NCBI GenBank assembly: GCA_003233535.1
Contig: QIMA01000069.1
Location: 1-8,699 of the forward strand
Reading direction: 5' to 3'
DNA from: Rhodanobacteraceae bacterium
GTDB taxonomy: Bacteria > Pseudomonadota > Gammaproteobacteria > Xanthomonadales > SZUA-5
DNA length: 8,699 bases
The notes under the pieces are model-generated. The model saw only the letters and a program-made list of their open reading frames with translations. It did no database searches and was not told the origin of the DNA. Each line of letters starts with the position of its first letter. The first letter of the stretch is position 1. Both the position numbers and the translations under genes were made by a program. This document shows, one piece after another, positions 1 to 6,250 of this stretch.

Positions 1-26
1 GCGCGAGTTCATGAAACTCCGGGCTA
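1..26. repeat. Half of a palindromic intergenic repeat (copy A), cut by the window edge
   Basis: The stretch runs from GCGCGAGTTCATG at 1-13 to CCGGGCTA at 19-26. Its reverse complement matches 4899-4925 with one substitution and two single-base gaps, and 1-13 is identical to 4922-4934. Combining both copies predicts an element of roughly 48 bp that is almost fully palindromic about a central CGCG. Only its right half is visible here. It lies 18 nt beyond the stop codon of the transglycosylase gene, so it would be in that gene's 3' untranslated region and could act as a transcript-end hairpin. No T-tract is visible on either strand. Confidence 0.6.
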
Positions 27-44
27 AGTCAGCGCGACGTCAGA

Positions 45-1982
45 TCACAGACACTGCGCTTCGACCAACCGCGCCGGGTTCTGACCCAAGCCCGGCAGGC
101 GGTCGGAGAGGCGCCGGATCTTGCCGTCGGCGCGCCAATCGTAGATTACGGTGAAGGCCAGCACGCGCGGCACATACTCGCGGGTTTCCTTGTACGGAAT
201 CGTCTCGATCCACAGATCGATCGGCATGTCCGATGCCACCGGCCAGCGCCCCACCGCGCCGGGGCCGGCGTTGTATGCCGCCGTAGCCAAAATGGGCTGG
301 CCGTCAAAGCGCGCCGAAAGCTCGCTCAAATACGCGGTTCCTAAGGCAATATTCGAATCCGGGTTGGTCAGCTGTTTGCTGCCGCTTAGGCCGTGGCGCT
401 TGGCAACGCCACGCGCGGTGCCCGGCAGCAGCTGCATGAGTCCACGCGCATTCGCCGACGAGCGCGCCTGCGGGTTCCATACGCTCTCCGCGCGGATCAG
501 GCCGCGCACCCAGGATGGATCCAGACCGTTCTTGCTCGCTTGCGCCTGGGTGGTATCCATGTGCACCAGCGGAAAACGCGCGCTGTAGTAGCGCCGCGCG
601 ACATCGCCATTGAGCGCCCACACGGCAGCGTCGTGCCAGTCCTGCTCGGCAGCCAGCAGTCCAGCGACGTGACGCAGCGGCTGCGGCCAGTTCTGCAGGC
701 CATGCCACCATTCACGGAAGGCGCGGCTGCGTTCGCCGTAGGCCCACCAGGCAAGCCCTCTAGCAATGGTCGCGTCGGCCGCTGCCTGGCCACGCTTCTG
801 CGCATCCAGCAATGGCGTGTGATCGCACAGCGCGTAAGGCGCATCGATGCGATCAGCAGCCAAGAATCCGTGGAAAGTCCCATCTAGTGCTGCAGCGGTG
901 AACCAGCGCTTGGCTTGCTCGGTCTGGCCGGTGATTTCGGCCAAGCGGCCGCCGGCGTAGGTCCAACGGGAGTCTTTGCGCAGCGACTCAGGCAGATCGT
1001 CCAGCGCACGCAGCGCCAGGGTGAACTCGCGCCGGTTGAGTAGCGCGCGCAAACGCCAAGCCCAGGCCTGATCGTCCATCTGCGCCGGATCCATCCGCGC
1101 GAACCAGGGCCCTGCGGTATCCAAACGATCGGCAGCGGCGTAAACCGCAATGCCGCGCTGCATCTGGCCGATCTCATCAGCCGTGAACTGATAGCGCTTG
1201 CTCAGCGCATGCCGATGCTGCTCAGCTGTACGCGGACTGCTACGCGCCAGCCGCGCCACGGCGGCGGCAAGGTGTGGCTGCAGGGCCGGATCGGTGTTCC
1301 ATTTGGCCGCCGAAGTGAGCGCATTGGCCGGAGCAGCGTGCAGACTGTAGCTGCGCTGCGCGTAGTTGCCCGTTTTCGCCGCGACTTTGCCCTTCATTAC
1401 CCGCGCTAAGTCGAATCGGCGATCGCGCAAACCCTGTTCAAAGCGCATCTGGCGCATCGATTGAGTGAGTTCGCCCTGGGCGTCGAGCCAGTCGAAGGCG
1501 GTCGCGCAGGTGGGGGTCAAACGATTAGCGCGGGAATACAGCAGCCGCGCCTGCTCCACGGTTACCGGCTGCTTGAGCGCCAGTTTCGCGCTGAAGGCTT
1601 GGCAATCCTCGGCCAAACTGAACTGAGCAGAGCGATGCAGGGCGAGCAAGTCTTGATGACGCCCAAGCTTGTTCAGAGTGGCCAACGCGCGCTTGCGCAT
1701 TGCGCGTTCGACTAGAGCATCCGGATTAGCGTCGAGCAACGCCTTCAGCCGATTAACATTGGCTTTGCTGGGGTCACGATTGAACTCCGCCTGCTGCAGG
1801 TAGATGTACAGCGGCTGGCCCTCGAAGCGCTTAGCTTGCGGACGCCAATCTTGGCCGGCACGGGCAGCCTTCAGCGCGGCCAAGAAGTCGACGGAATCGT
1901 TGGCCAGCGCGAACCGCGGCGCGGCCAGCAAACAAAGCAGTAAGACGATACGAAGCAAAGCGGCGATCCATTCAATTAGCAT
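45..1982 (-). CDS. slt: Soluble lytic murein transglycosylase (Slt70-like, GH23 family 1A)
   Basis: This periplasmic enzyme cleaves the MurNAc-GlcNAc bond of peptidoglycan with formation of 1,6-anhydroMurNAc, for wall turnover and recycling. At 645 aa it has the usual length of enterobacterial Slt precursors. Residues 1-27 form a signal peptide with a hydrophobic core (IVLLLCLLAA) and a likely cut after FALA. Residues of about 30-480 are the helical superhelix (U and L domains), low in sequence conservation as usual. The catalytic domain spans about 485-620. It shows the catalytic Glu499 in IRAES, then NPQARS, GLMQLLPGTA (514-523), NIALGTAYL, AAYNAGPG (568-575) and ETIPYKETREY (593-603), all hallmarks of family 1A. 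No Shine-Dalgarno sequence is evident before the ATG, so an in-frame internal start cannot be excluded. However, this ATG gives a complete signal peptide. The gene appears monocistronic, separated from the upstream hydrolase by a long inverted repeat. Confidence 0.95.
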   Translation of the reverse strand: MLIEWIAALLRIVLLLCLLAAPRFALANDSVDFLAALKAARAGQDWRPQAKRFEGQPLYIYLQQAEFNRDPSKANVNRLKALLDANPDALVERAMRKRALATLNKLGRHQDLLALHRSAQFSLAEDCQAFSAKLALKQPVTVEQARLLYSRANRLTPTCATAFDWLDAQGELTQSMRQMRFEQGLRDRRFDLARVMKGKVAAKTGNYAQRSYSLHAAPANALTSAAKWNTDPALQPHLAAAVARLARSSPRTAEQHRHALSKRYQFTADEIGQMQRGIAVYAAADRLDTAGPWFARMDPAQMDDQAWAWRLRALLNRREFTLALRALDDLPESLRKDSRWTYAGGRLAEITGQTEQAKRWFTAAALDGTFHGFLAADRIDAPYALCDHTPLLDAQKRGQAAADATIARGLAWWAYGERSRAFREWWHGLQNWPQPLRHVAGLLAAEQDWHDAAVWALNGDVARRYYSARFPLVHMDTTQAQASKNGLDPSWVRGLIRAESVWNPQARSSANARGLMQLLPGTARGVAKRHGLSGSKQLTNPDSNIALGTAYLSELSARFDGQPILATAAYNAGPGAVGRWPVASDMPIDLWIETIPYKETREYVPRVLAFTVIYDWRADGKIRRLSDRLPGLGQNPARLVEAQCL

Positions 1983-2083
1983 GAGCTATACAGTCTATGC
2001 GGGTTTACGCGCCGCCGATGTGCGGTTTCCGTCAATTCAGCGAACCGGTGATTGGCAGGGTTCGGTTTTCTGCGTGTGAGGAG

Positions 2084-2220
2084 CAAGAAAGGGCGTTTTA
2101 GGTTTTAGGTTTTAGGTGTTAGGTAAGGGCAAGAGCGCACCGTCCGCGTTTACGAGAAGCTCCGCCGACCCTTGCTTTTCTAAAACTTAAAACGTAACAC
2201 CTAAAACGCTCTTTCTCTTG
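2084..2220. repeat. Long imperfect inverted repeat made of TTTTAGG-type heptamers
   Basis: The left arm (2088-2123) reads AAAGGGCG followed by four 7-bp units: TTTTAGG three times, then TGTTAGG. The right arm (2179-2214), read on the minus strand, gives AAAGAGCG and four units: TTTTAGG, TGTTACG, TTTTAAG and TTTTAGA. About 30 of 36 positions pair, around a 55-nt loop whose ends can pair further (AAGGG at 2125-2129 with CCCTT at 2169-2173). CAAG flanks the left arm at 2084-2087, and its complement CTTG ends the right side at 2217-2220. The element starts 3 nt past the stop codon of the secreted hydrolase and lies upstream of slt. It is therefore well placed to form a terminator or an RNA-stabilising hairpin in the hydrolase message. 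Similar heptamer-based inverted repeats occur between genes in Xanthomonadaceae (from memory). Their origin is unknown to me. Confidence 0.85.
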
Positions 2221-2223
2221 ACT

Positions 2224-4353
2224 CTATCGCGCCGCGCAATCGCTGACATCCTGCGGTCGAGTCAACCGACCCCACTGCAGTTCGCCGCTACCCCAGGCCG
2301 CATCATCAGCGGCATAGCTAACAGTGAGTTGGTCGCACTCGCCGAACTCTATCCGCCCTTGGCCCCAGCGCTCGAAGCGCACTTGGCTGGCGTCGAAATC
2401 CGCACCGAAATGGGTTCCCACGGGGCGCAAGAGATCGTTGAAGGTGATTCCGGCGGCGTCAACCACGCCCTCGCCGTAGATCCACGCCTGACCACCCTCG
2501 GGTCGATAGGTAAACCAGAGCATGAAGACACGGCCATCGTCCTGAATGTGGACGAAGGCACCTTCACCGGATCGGGCAGCATCGAACCAAGCGCCGCTCC
2601 AGTTGGCCAACCCATCAATCACTGTCTGGCTGCTGGCGCAGCTGGATCCGCCCAGGTAAGTCAGCTGGGTTAGCTCCTGGCGACCACTGGCAAAGGGTTC
2701 GACCGCGCTCCAGCCGGTTTCACCCACGCCGCATTGGGTGAAGACGAAGGTCTGCCGGCCCCAGGATGTGAACTGCACATCCTCGGGCCTGAAGGAGTTG
2801 CCGAAACGAGCGCCGTCTGGGCGCTGCATGTCGTCAATCACGATCGCCTCGTCGACGATCTCGCCGGTGCCGAAGAACCACGCCTGATCGGCATCTTCAC
2901 CGAGCGCAGGAAAGCTAAACCAGGCGACCACCGCGCGCCCGTCGGGCAGCGCCTCAACCACGTAACCTTGGCCAGAGCTGGCTGGCTCGAACCACAGTCC
3001 GGTGCTGCGTCCCTGCAGTGGAAAGCTAGGCAGCAGGCGCGGGCGCAGCGTCTGCTCAATCGGCTCAGCTACGACGCTGGCGTCATAGCGACATTCGCCC
3101 TGCACGCCGCTGCCGTTCAACCCCAAGCAGGTGGCATTGAGCGAACCGACGGTGGGCTGCGGTCCGCCGTCCAGCCACAGCCGCAGCTCATCCCAGCCGG
3201 CAACCAACTCCGCGTCGCTGTAGCCGCAATGGCTGGGGACGTCCTCGTTGACGTAGGCGCTGGTGAGTTGCTCCGGCGGCAGCAACGAGCGTAGGACCTG
3301 TTGATGGCCAGGAACCACCAGACCGTCGCCGCTGGTGTGCGTGCTGAGTACCTTGGCACCGCGCAGATCGCCACGCGGACTGTAGTTGAGCTTCAGGTCC
3401 AACGCTGCCAGTCGATCGGCCTGCACTCGGCGGATGTCCTGATTGATTTGCGCGTCGCCGTAGTCGACGAAGCGGTTGTCTAGTGCCGGGCGGCCATTGA
3501 GCTTTTGCTCCGAGCGCAGCAAGTCGCTAAGCCCGAAAGTGGCATAGGCCATGTTGATAATGAAGAATTCTCGAGTGACCCCACTGACCCCGAGGATCTG
3601 GTTTAAACGCCGCTCCATGCCGTTGCTGACCAGAAAGTCGGGCAAATCAATGCCGGTGCAGCGATTGATCGCGGTATAAGCGCGGCCTCCGTCGATCCAG
3701 GCTTCCCAATCTTCGATGTCCGATTCGTCCAGCGCGTAAGGCAGACCGTCACCGCCGCTGGGCAATCTGCCTGCGCTGACGTCAGCGCAAACCGCGTCGT
3801 AGATCAATCGTAAATCGAAGGCCTGGTCCCAAACGCGAGAGCCGGCGGCCGGCGGGCACAGCGCGTAGACGCCGTTCACCTGGTTTCCCTGCAGCTGCGC
3901 CGCCTGCTGCAGCGCGACGATACCGCCCAGCGAACCGCCGGTGGCGATAATTTGCCCGGGTTCGCCAAAGCTCGCCTGGAACTGGGTCATTAGCTCGGCG
4001 TAGTCAGTATCGGTGCTAAACAGCGCCCAGCCGCGATCGGAAAAACTCGATGCGGCGAGCGCGTAACCCTGTTCCAGCATGCGCTGCTTGAGCACGTCAG
4101 GACCCAGGCTGGGCGTTCCTACTGGTGGTTGTAAGTCAAAGCCGTGGTTGACTAGCACCAGGCCATCGCCCGGCTGCCAGCCATCGGGTACCTCGATGGC
4201 GTAAAAGGCGCCGCTGGGCGTGCGCCCTGCTTGTTCAGTGACAGACCACGCATCGGTCACGAGACCGGCAAACGTAGCAACAGCGACAGTGAGCTTGATT
4301 AGATGATTTCGCAAGATCATTAGCGGATTCGCTGCCTTCAGGAGTTGGGCCAT
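2224..4353 (-). CDS. Secreted alpha/beta-hydrolase (esterase/lipase-like) with two C-terminal GxWF repeats
   Basis: This 709-aa exported protein carries an alpha/beta-hydrolase domain at about 45-395. Visible elements are a probable oxyanion-hole strand VLVNHG (66-71), the nucleophile elbow GGSLGG with Ser141, a candidate acid Asp343 in SGDGLVVPGH, and a candidate base His375 in PSHCGY. Two related repeats follow at 452-541 (GLWFEPASSGQGY...) and 587-673 (GAWFDAARSGEGA...). Each has a W-F-[ST]-[FY] strand, a QAW[FI][FY]G strand and a RFGxxF or HFGxxF turn. Ten cysteines fit an oxidised periplasmic or extracellular protein. The signal peptide is clearest from Met12 (ATG at 4318-4320; MILRNHLIKL then VAVATFAGL), with GAAGG about 14 nt upstream. 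Met1 has no visible ribosome-binding site, so the protein may start at Met12. The substrate cannot be told from sequence; an ester is likely, and a peptidase is possible. The repeats are probably for surface or substrate binding (inference). Confidence 0.85.
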   Translation of the reverse strand: MAQLLKAANPLMILRNHLIKLTVAVATFAGLVTDAWSVTEQAGRTPSGAFYAIEVPDGWQPGDGLVLVNHGFDLQPPVGTPSLGPDVLKQRMLEQGYALAASSFSDRGWALFSTDTDYAELMTQFQASFGEPGQIIATGGSLGGIVALQQAAQLQGNQVNGVYALCPPAAGSRVWDQAFDLRLIYDAVCADVSAGRLPSGGDGLPYALDESDIEDWEAWIDGGRAYTAINRCTGIDLPDFLVSNGMERRLNQILGVSGVTREFFIINMAYATFGLSDLLRSEQKLNGRPALDNRFVDYGDAQINQDIRRVQADRLAALDLKLNYSPRGDLRGAKVLSTHTSGDGLVVPGHQQVLRSLLPPEQLTSAYVNEDVPSHCGYSDAELVAGWDELRLWLDGGPQPTVGSLNATCLGLNGSGVQGECRYDASVVAEPIEQTLRPRLLPSFPLQGRSTGLWFEPASSGQGYVVEALPDGRAVVAWFSFPALGEDADQAWFFGTGEIVDEAIVIDDMQRPDGARFGNSFRPEDVQFTSWGRQTFVFTQCGVGETGWSAVEPFASGRQELTQLTYLGGSSCASSQTVIDGLANWSGAWFDAARSGEGAFVHIQDDGRVFMLWFTYRPEGGQAWIYGEGVVDAAGITFNDLLRPVGTHFGADFDASQVRFERWGQGRIEFGECDQLTVSYAADDAAWGSGELQWGRLTRPQDVSDCAAR

Positions 4354-4498
4354 ACGTGACCATAGCGGGCGGTCACTGAACCGTCGATGGTTGGCCGCCG
4401 GAGGCTAGGTTTATTGCGCTGCCGCATTCTTAGTTTGCAATTCTTAACACGGTTACGCCTAGTATCAGGTGCCCAGCGACTTCACGAAAGGTTCATCG
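4354..4498. promoter_or_regulatory. Divergent intergenic region with a weak candidate promoter for the plus-strand gene
   Basis: This 145-bp gap lies between the divergent hydrolase and small-protein genes and must hold both promoters. On the plus strand, TTGCAA (4435-4440) and TAGTAT (4460-4465) resemble -35 and -10 boxes, but their 19-bp spacing is long. The local drop in GC around 4408-4465 supports promoter activity. No convincing operator or terminator is visible. For the minus strand I see no clear sigma-70 pair. Confidence 0.3.
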
Positions 4499-4900
4499 AT
4501 GAAGACCGTACTCACGACCATACTGATCCTGTCTAGCGGCGTCGCACAGGCCGCTGGCTGCGGCTGGATCAGCGATTTCGATGTCGCCCCGCGTTCGAAG
4601 GATCTGTATGAGGCCAAGATCATTTCCATCGACGGGCAGGTGCCCGGAACCAGTCTGCAGCGCAAGTATCGGGTTTCGACTGGACGCCATGAAGTGGTGG
4701 TCGCCGAACGCATCGAGCGCACCGATCTGAGCCTGAGCGCGCGCTTCCGCCGCGATCGACACCACACCTTGAGCGTTGATGTCGAACCAAACAAACGCTA
4801 CTTCATCGCCGCCAAGTTCAATCGCGAAGACCGGTTCGACACTCAAGGCGGGTATTGGGAGCCGCAAATGTGGCAGGCACGTAGCGCGCCGTGCCGCTAG
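4499..4900 (+). CDS. Small exported protein of unknown function
   Basis: This 133-aa product starts at the ATG at 4499, chosen because GAAAGG (4486-4491) sits 7 nt upstream and a signal peptide begins at once (MKTVLTTILILSSGVAQA, cut near residue 18-19). An upstream in-frame GTG at 4469 would put nine extra residues before the signal peptide and lacks a ribosome-binding site. The mature part is about 114 residues, with Cys21 close to the new N-terminus and Cys132 next to the end, which could form one disulfide. AAGC before Cys21 only loosely resembles a lipobox, so a lipoprotein is possible but not favoured. Alternating hydrophobic strands (KYRVSTGRHEVVVAERI at 56-72; LSVDVEPNKRYFIAAKF at 91-107) look like a small beta-sandwich of the PEGA/DUF2846 type, by pattern only. 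I do not recognise a specific family. It stands alone, divergent from the hydrolase, and its stop codon coincides with the edge of a palindromic repeat. Confidence 0.8.
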   Translation: MKTVLTTILILSSGVAQAAGCGWISDFDVAPRSKDLYEAKIISIDGQVPGTSLQRKYRVSTGRHEVVVAERIERTDLSLSARFRRDRHHTLSVDVEPNKRYFIAAKFNREDRFDTQGGYWEPQMWQARSAPCR

Positions 4901-4934
4901 CCCGGATGTTTCATAAACTTCGCGCGAGTTCATG
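4898..4934. repeat. Palindromic intergenic repeat (copy B), truncated
   Basis: The element begins with the TAG stop codon of the preceding gene (TAGCCCGGATGTTTCAT...) and runs to CATG at 4934. It aligns with the reverse complement of positions 1-26. Internally, CATAAACT (4912-4919) can pair with AGTTCATG (4927-4934) with one mismatch around a CG-rich loop. Compared with the palindrome predicted from copy A, the last part (about 13 bp, AAACTCCGGGCTA) is missing, and coding-like sequence of a broken gene takes its place. It resembles REP/MITE-like intergenic palindromes or a solo IS end, and no transposase is nearby. Confidence 0.6.
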
Positions 4935-5214
4935 CTTGCACACACTTCGCCCACCGCCCGACCGCCGGTGCTGCTCGAACATGCCGACGGCCGCCAGATC
5001 AACAACATCGACATCAGCGTAGCGCTCAAGCCCTTCCCGCTAGCGCTTCCGCCTAACCCAGCGCGCAGACCTCTCCCTGCTGCTGGAAACCGACCCTCCC
5101 GGCGATGAGGCCGCGCTGCGCAAGGCTCTGCAAGCGGTGCCTGGGCCACTACCCACGCAGGTCGCCGTCTTGGCCGGCGACCGCAAGGTGATTCAGTACG
5201 TGCGCGAAGCTTGA
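4932..5214 (+). pseudogene. Frameshifted remnant of an unidentified gene
   Basis: Two adjacent plus-strand frames both look coding (third positions mostly G or C) but neither is complete. The first, open from 4917 with an ATG at 4932, gives VLLEHADGRQINNIDISVAL before degrading and stopping at TGA 5106-5108. The second, open from 5044 after a TAG at 5041-5043, gives LTQRADLSLLLETD, then DEAALRKALQAVPG and GDRKVIQYVREA, ending at TGA 5212-5214. The break is one extra base (or two missing), most likely around 5044-5060. No ribosome-binding site precedes 4932, and that ATG lies in the palindromic repeat, so the native 5' end is probably lost too. I do not recognise the family. A sequencing error causing the shift cannot be excluded, but the missing start argues for real decay. 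Confidence 0.55.
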
Positions 5215-5273
5215 CCGCAGCGCGCCGCGGCGTAGCGCTCTTACTGGCTACTGGCACTAGTCCCTAAACCCAA

Positions 5274-5312
5274 TTGACGCCCGCAAACAAACATGTGACT
5301 ATAAAGTCACAT
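5274..5312 (+). promoter_or_regulatory. Promoter overlapped by a perfect palindromic operator for the ArsR operon
   Basis: TTGACG (5274-5279) is a near-consensus -35 box. ATGTGACT (5293-5300), ATAA, AGTCACAT (5305-5312) form a perfect 8-4-8 inverted repeat, the size and symmetry typical of a dimeric ArsR/SmtB operator. Possible -10 hexamers lie inside it: GACTAT (5297-5302) at 17-bp spacing, or TATAAA (5300-5305) at 20 bp. Either would put the transcript start within a few bases of the ArsR ATG at 5313. The operator ends at the base before that ATG, leaving no room for a Shine-Dalgarno sequence, so the message is probably leaderless. Repressor binding here would block RNA polymerase directly. 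Confidence 0.75.
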
Positions 5313-5696
5313 ATGAACACCAAGCATCTCAACGACGACAATCTAGATGCGGTTTTCTTCGCCTTGGCATCGGAACCGCGGCGGCGAATTTTGGACATTT
5401 TGAAGGCTGCGCCGGGCGCCAACGTCAATAAGGTCTGCGCTCACCTGGAGGCGGAGATGAGTCGATTCGCGGTAATGAAGCATCTCAACACGCTGCAGAA
5501 AGCGGGGCTAGTCATCGCCGAGAAAGTCGGTCGCGAGAAGCTGATGTGGTTCGACCCAACGTCGATCCAGTGGATCCATGAGCGCTGGACCACCGAATTC
5601 AGCGCGTACTTTGCGGCACGTTTGACGCGCCTGAAGTTCGCCGCAGAGAGCGCGGAAATTCTTCCCCTCAAAAGCAAAGGACCCGGCAATGCCTGA
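5313..5696 (+). CDS. ArsR-family winged-helix transcriptional repressor
   Basis: This 127-aa protein contains an ArsR-type winged helix over residues of about 10-85. It has the opening helix DAVFFALASEPRRRILDIL (12-30), the helix-turn-helix NKVCAHLEAEMSRFAVMKHLNTLQKAGLV (39-67, with the recognition helix near SRFAVMKHLNTL) and the wing EKVGREKLMWF (70-80). The ELCVCDL metal site of arsenic or zinc sensors is absent; a single Cys42 remains. It therefore belongs to the non-metal ArsR branch usually paired with SRPBCC proteins. The ATG at 5313 is chosen because the homologous region begins right after it. An in-frame TTG at 5274 is the -35 box. The last 8 nt overlap the next gene, so the two are translationally linked. 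It most likely represses its own operon through the palindrome ending at 5312. The inducer is unknown. Confidence 0.92.
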   Translation: MNTKHLNDDNLDAVFFALASEPRRRILDILKAAPGANVNKVCAHLEAEMSRFAVMKHLNTLQKAGLVIAEKVGREKLMWFDPTSIQWIHERWTTEFSAYFAARLTRLKFAAESAEILPLKSKGPGNA

Positions 5697-6213
5697 TCTG
5701 CCGCAAACTGCTGACGCCATTTTTCGCATCGTGATCGATGCGCCGATCGAACGAATCTGGCGCGAACTGACCAAAACTGACGAGGCCCAGGGCGCGATTT
5801 TCAACGCCTGGCTGCACACTACCGGGATGGCCCCCGGCGGGCGCATGCAGATGCGTACCGGGACCGGTAAACACGTCATGGTCGACGGCGTTATCGAAGA
5901 ACTGGACCCGCCGCACCGTTTCGTCCACACCCATCGCTTCACTCAATACGATGACCCAGTGTGCAAGGTCGTCTACGAACTCAAGCCGGTAGAAGGCGGC
6001 GTGGAAGTCACTTTGCGCGTGCTCGAGATGCCGGTGGGTTCGCGCACCGCCAAAGACATGCAGGCGGGCGGCACGATGATTCTCGAGACGCTCAAGGCGA
6101 TCCTAGAGACTGGCAAACCCAAATTCAGTACGCGGCTGATGTACGTGATGTTTGGTCTGATGGAGTTCGTTTTGCCGGCACGTACGCGCAGCGATCGCTG
6201 GCCGTTGAAGTAA
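5689..6213 (+). CDS. SRPBCC (START/AHSA1-like) domain protein
   Basis: This 174-aa cytosolic protein has the helix-grip fold expected of the AHSA1/START group, which encloses a hydrophobic ligand cavity. Visible landmarks are the first strand and helix IFRIVIDAPIERIWRELT (11-28), GAIFNAWLHTT, the central strands MVDGVIEELDPPHRFVHTHRF (64-84, split by the usual DPP turn), VCKVVYELKP and GGVEVTLRVLE, and a C-terminal helix GGTMILETLKAILE (127-140). A tail with ARTRSDRWPL is typical of the ArsR-linked branch. The start is supported by AAAGGA (5676-5681) 7 nt upstream, inside the ArsR gene. Co-transcription with the ArsR gene is near certain from the 8-nt overlap. SRPBCC partners of ArsR regulators are often thought to bind or process small hydrophobic molecules. 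No ligand or catalytic residue can be assigned here. Confidence 0.9.
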   Translation: MPDLPQTADAIFRIVIDAPIERIWRELTKTDEAQGAIFNAWLHTTGMAPGGRMQMRTGTGKHVMVDGVIEELDPPHRFVHTHRFTQYDDPVCKVVYELKPVEGGVEVTLRVLEMPVGSRTAKDMQAGGTMILETLKAILETGKPKFSTRLMYVMFGLMEFVLPARTRSDRWPLK

Positions 6214-6250
6214 TCGCCCTAGCCCCGTAATCGCACAAGGAGCAATCGAA

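Noticed and set aside
2096..2123. Telomere-like (TTTTAGG)n array
   Set aside because: It resembles eukaryotic telomere units only by chance. It has four units, is part of an inverted repeat, and sits between typical bacterial genes.
2218..2673. Plus-strand open frame opposite the C-terminus of the secreted hydrolase
   Set aside because: It mirrors the coding strand of a well-supported protein, has no ribosome-binding site and matches no family.
1..4934. Composite transposon bounded by the two inverted repeat copies
   Set aside because: No transposase, integrase or target duplication is visible between them. The enclosed genes look like ordinary chromosomal genes, and the repeats look like separate intergenic palindromes.
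4493..5257. Long minus-strand open frame (254 codons) opposite the small exported protein and the remnant
   Set aside because: It is arginine- and alanine-rich, low-complexity shadow translation of high-GC DNA. The plus strand here has a signal peptide, a ribosome-binding site and coding-type third-position bias.
5274..5312. TTG start at 5274 extending the ArsR protein by 13 residues
   Set aside because: The extension would be translated through the -35 box and the operator, has no ribosome-binding site, and adds residues outside the conserved domain.
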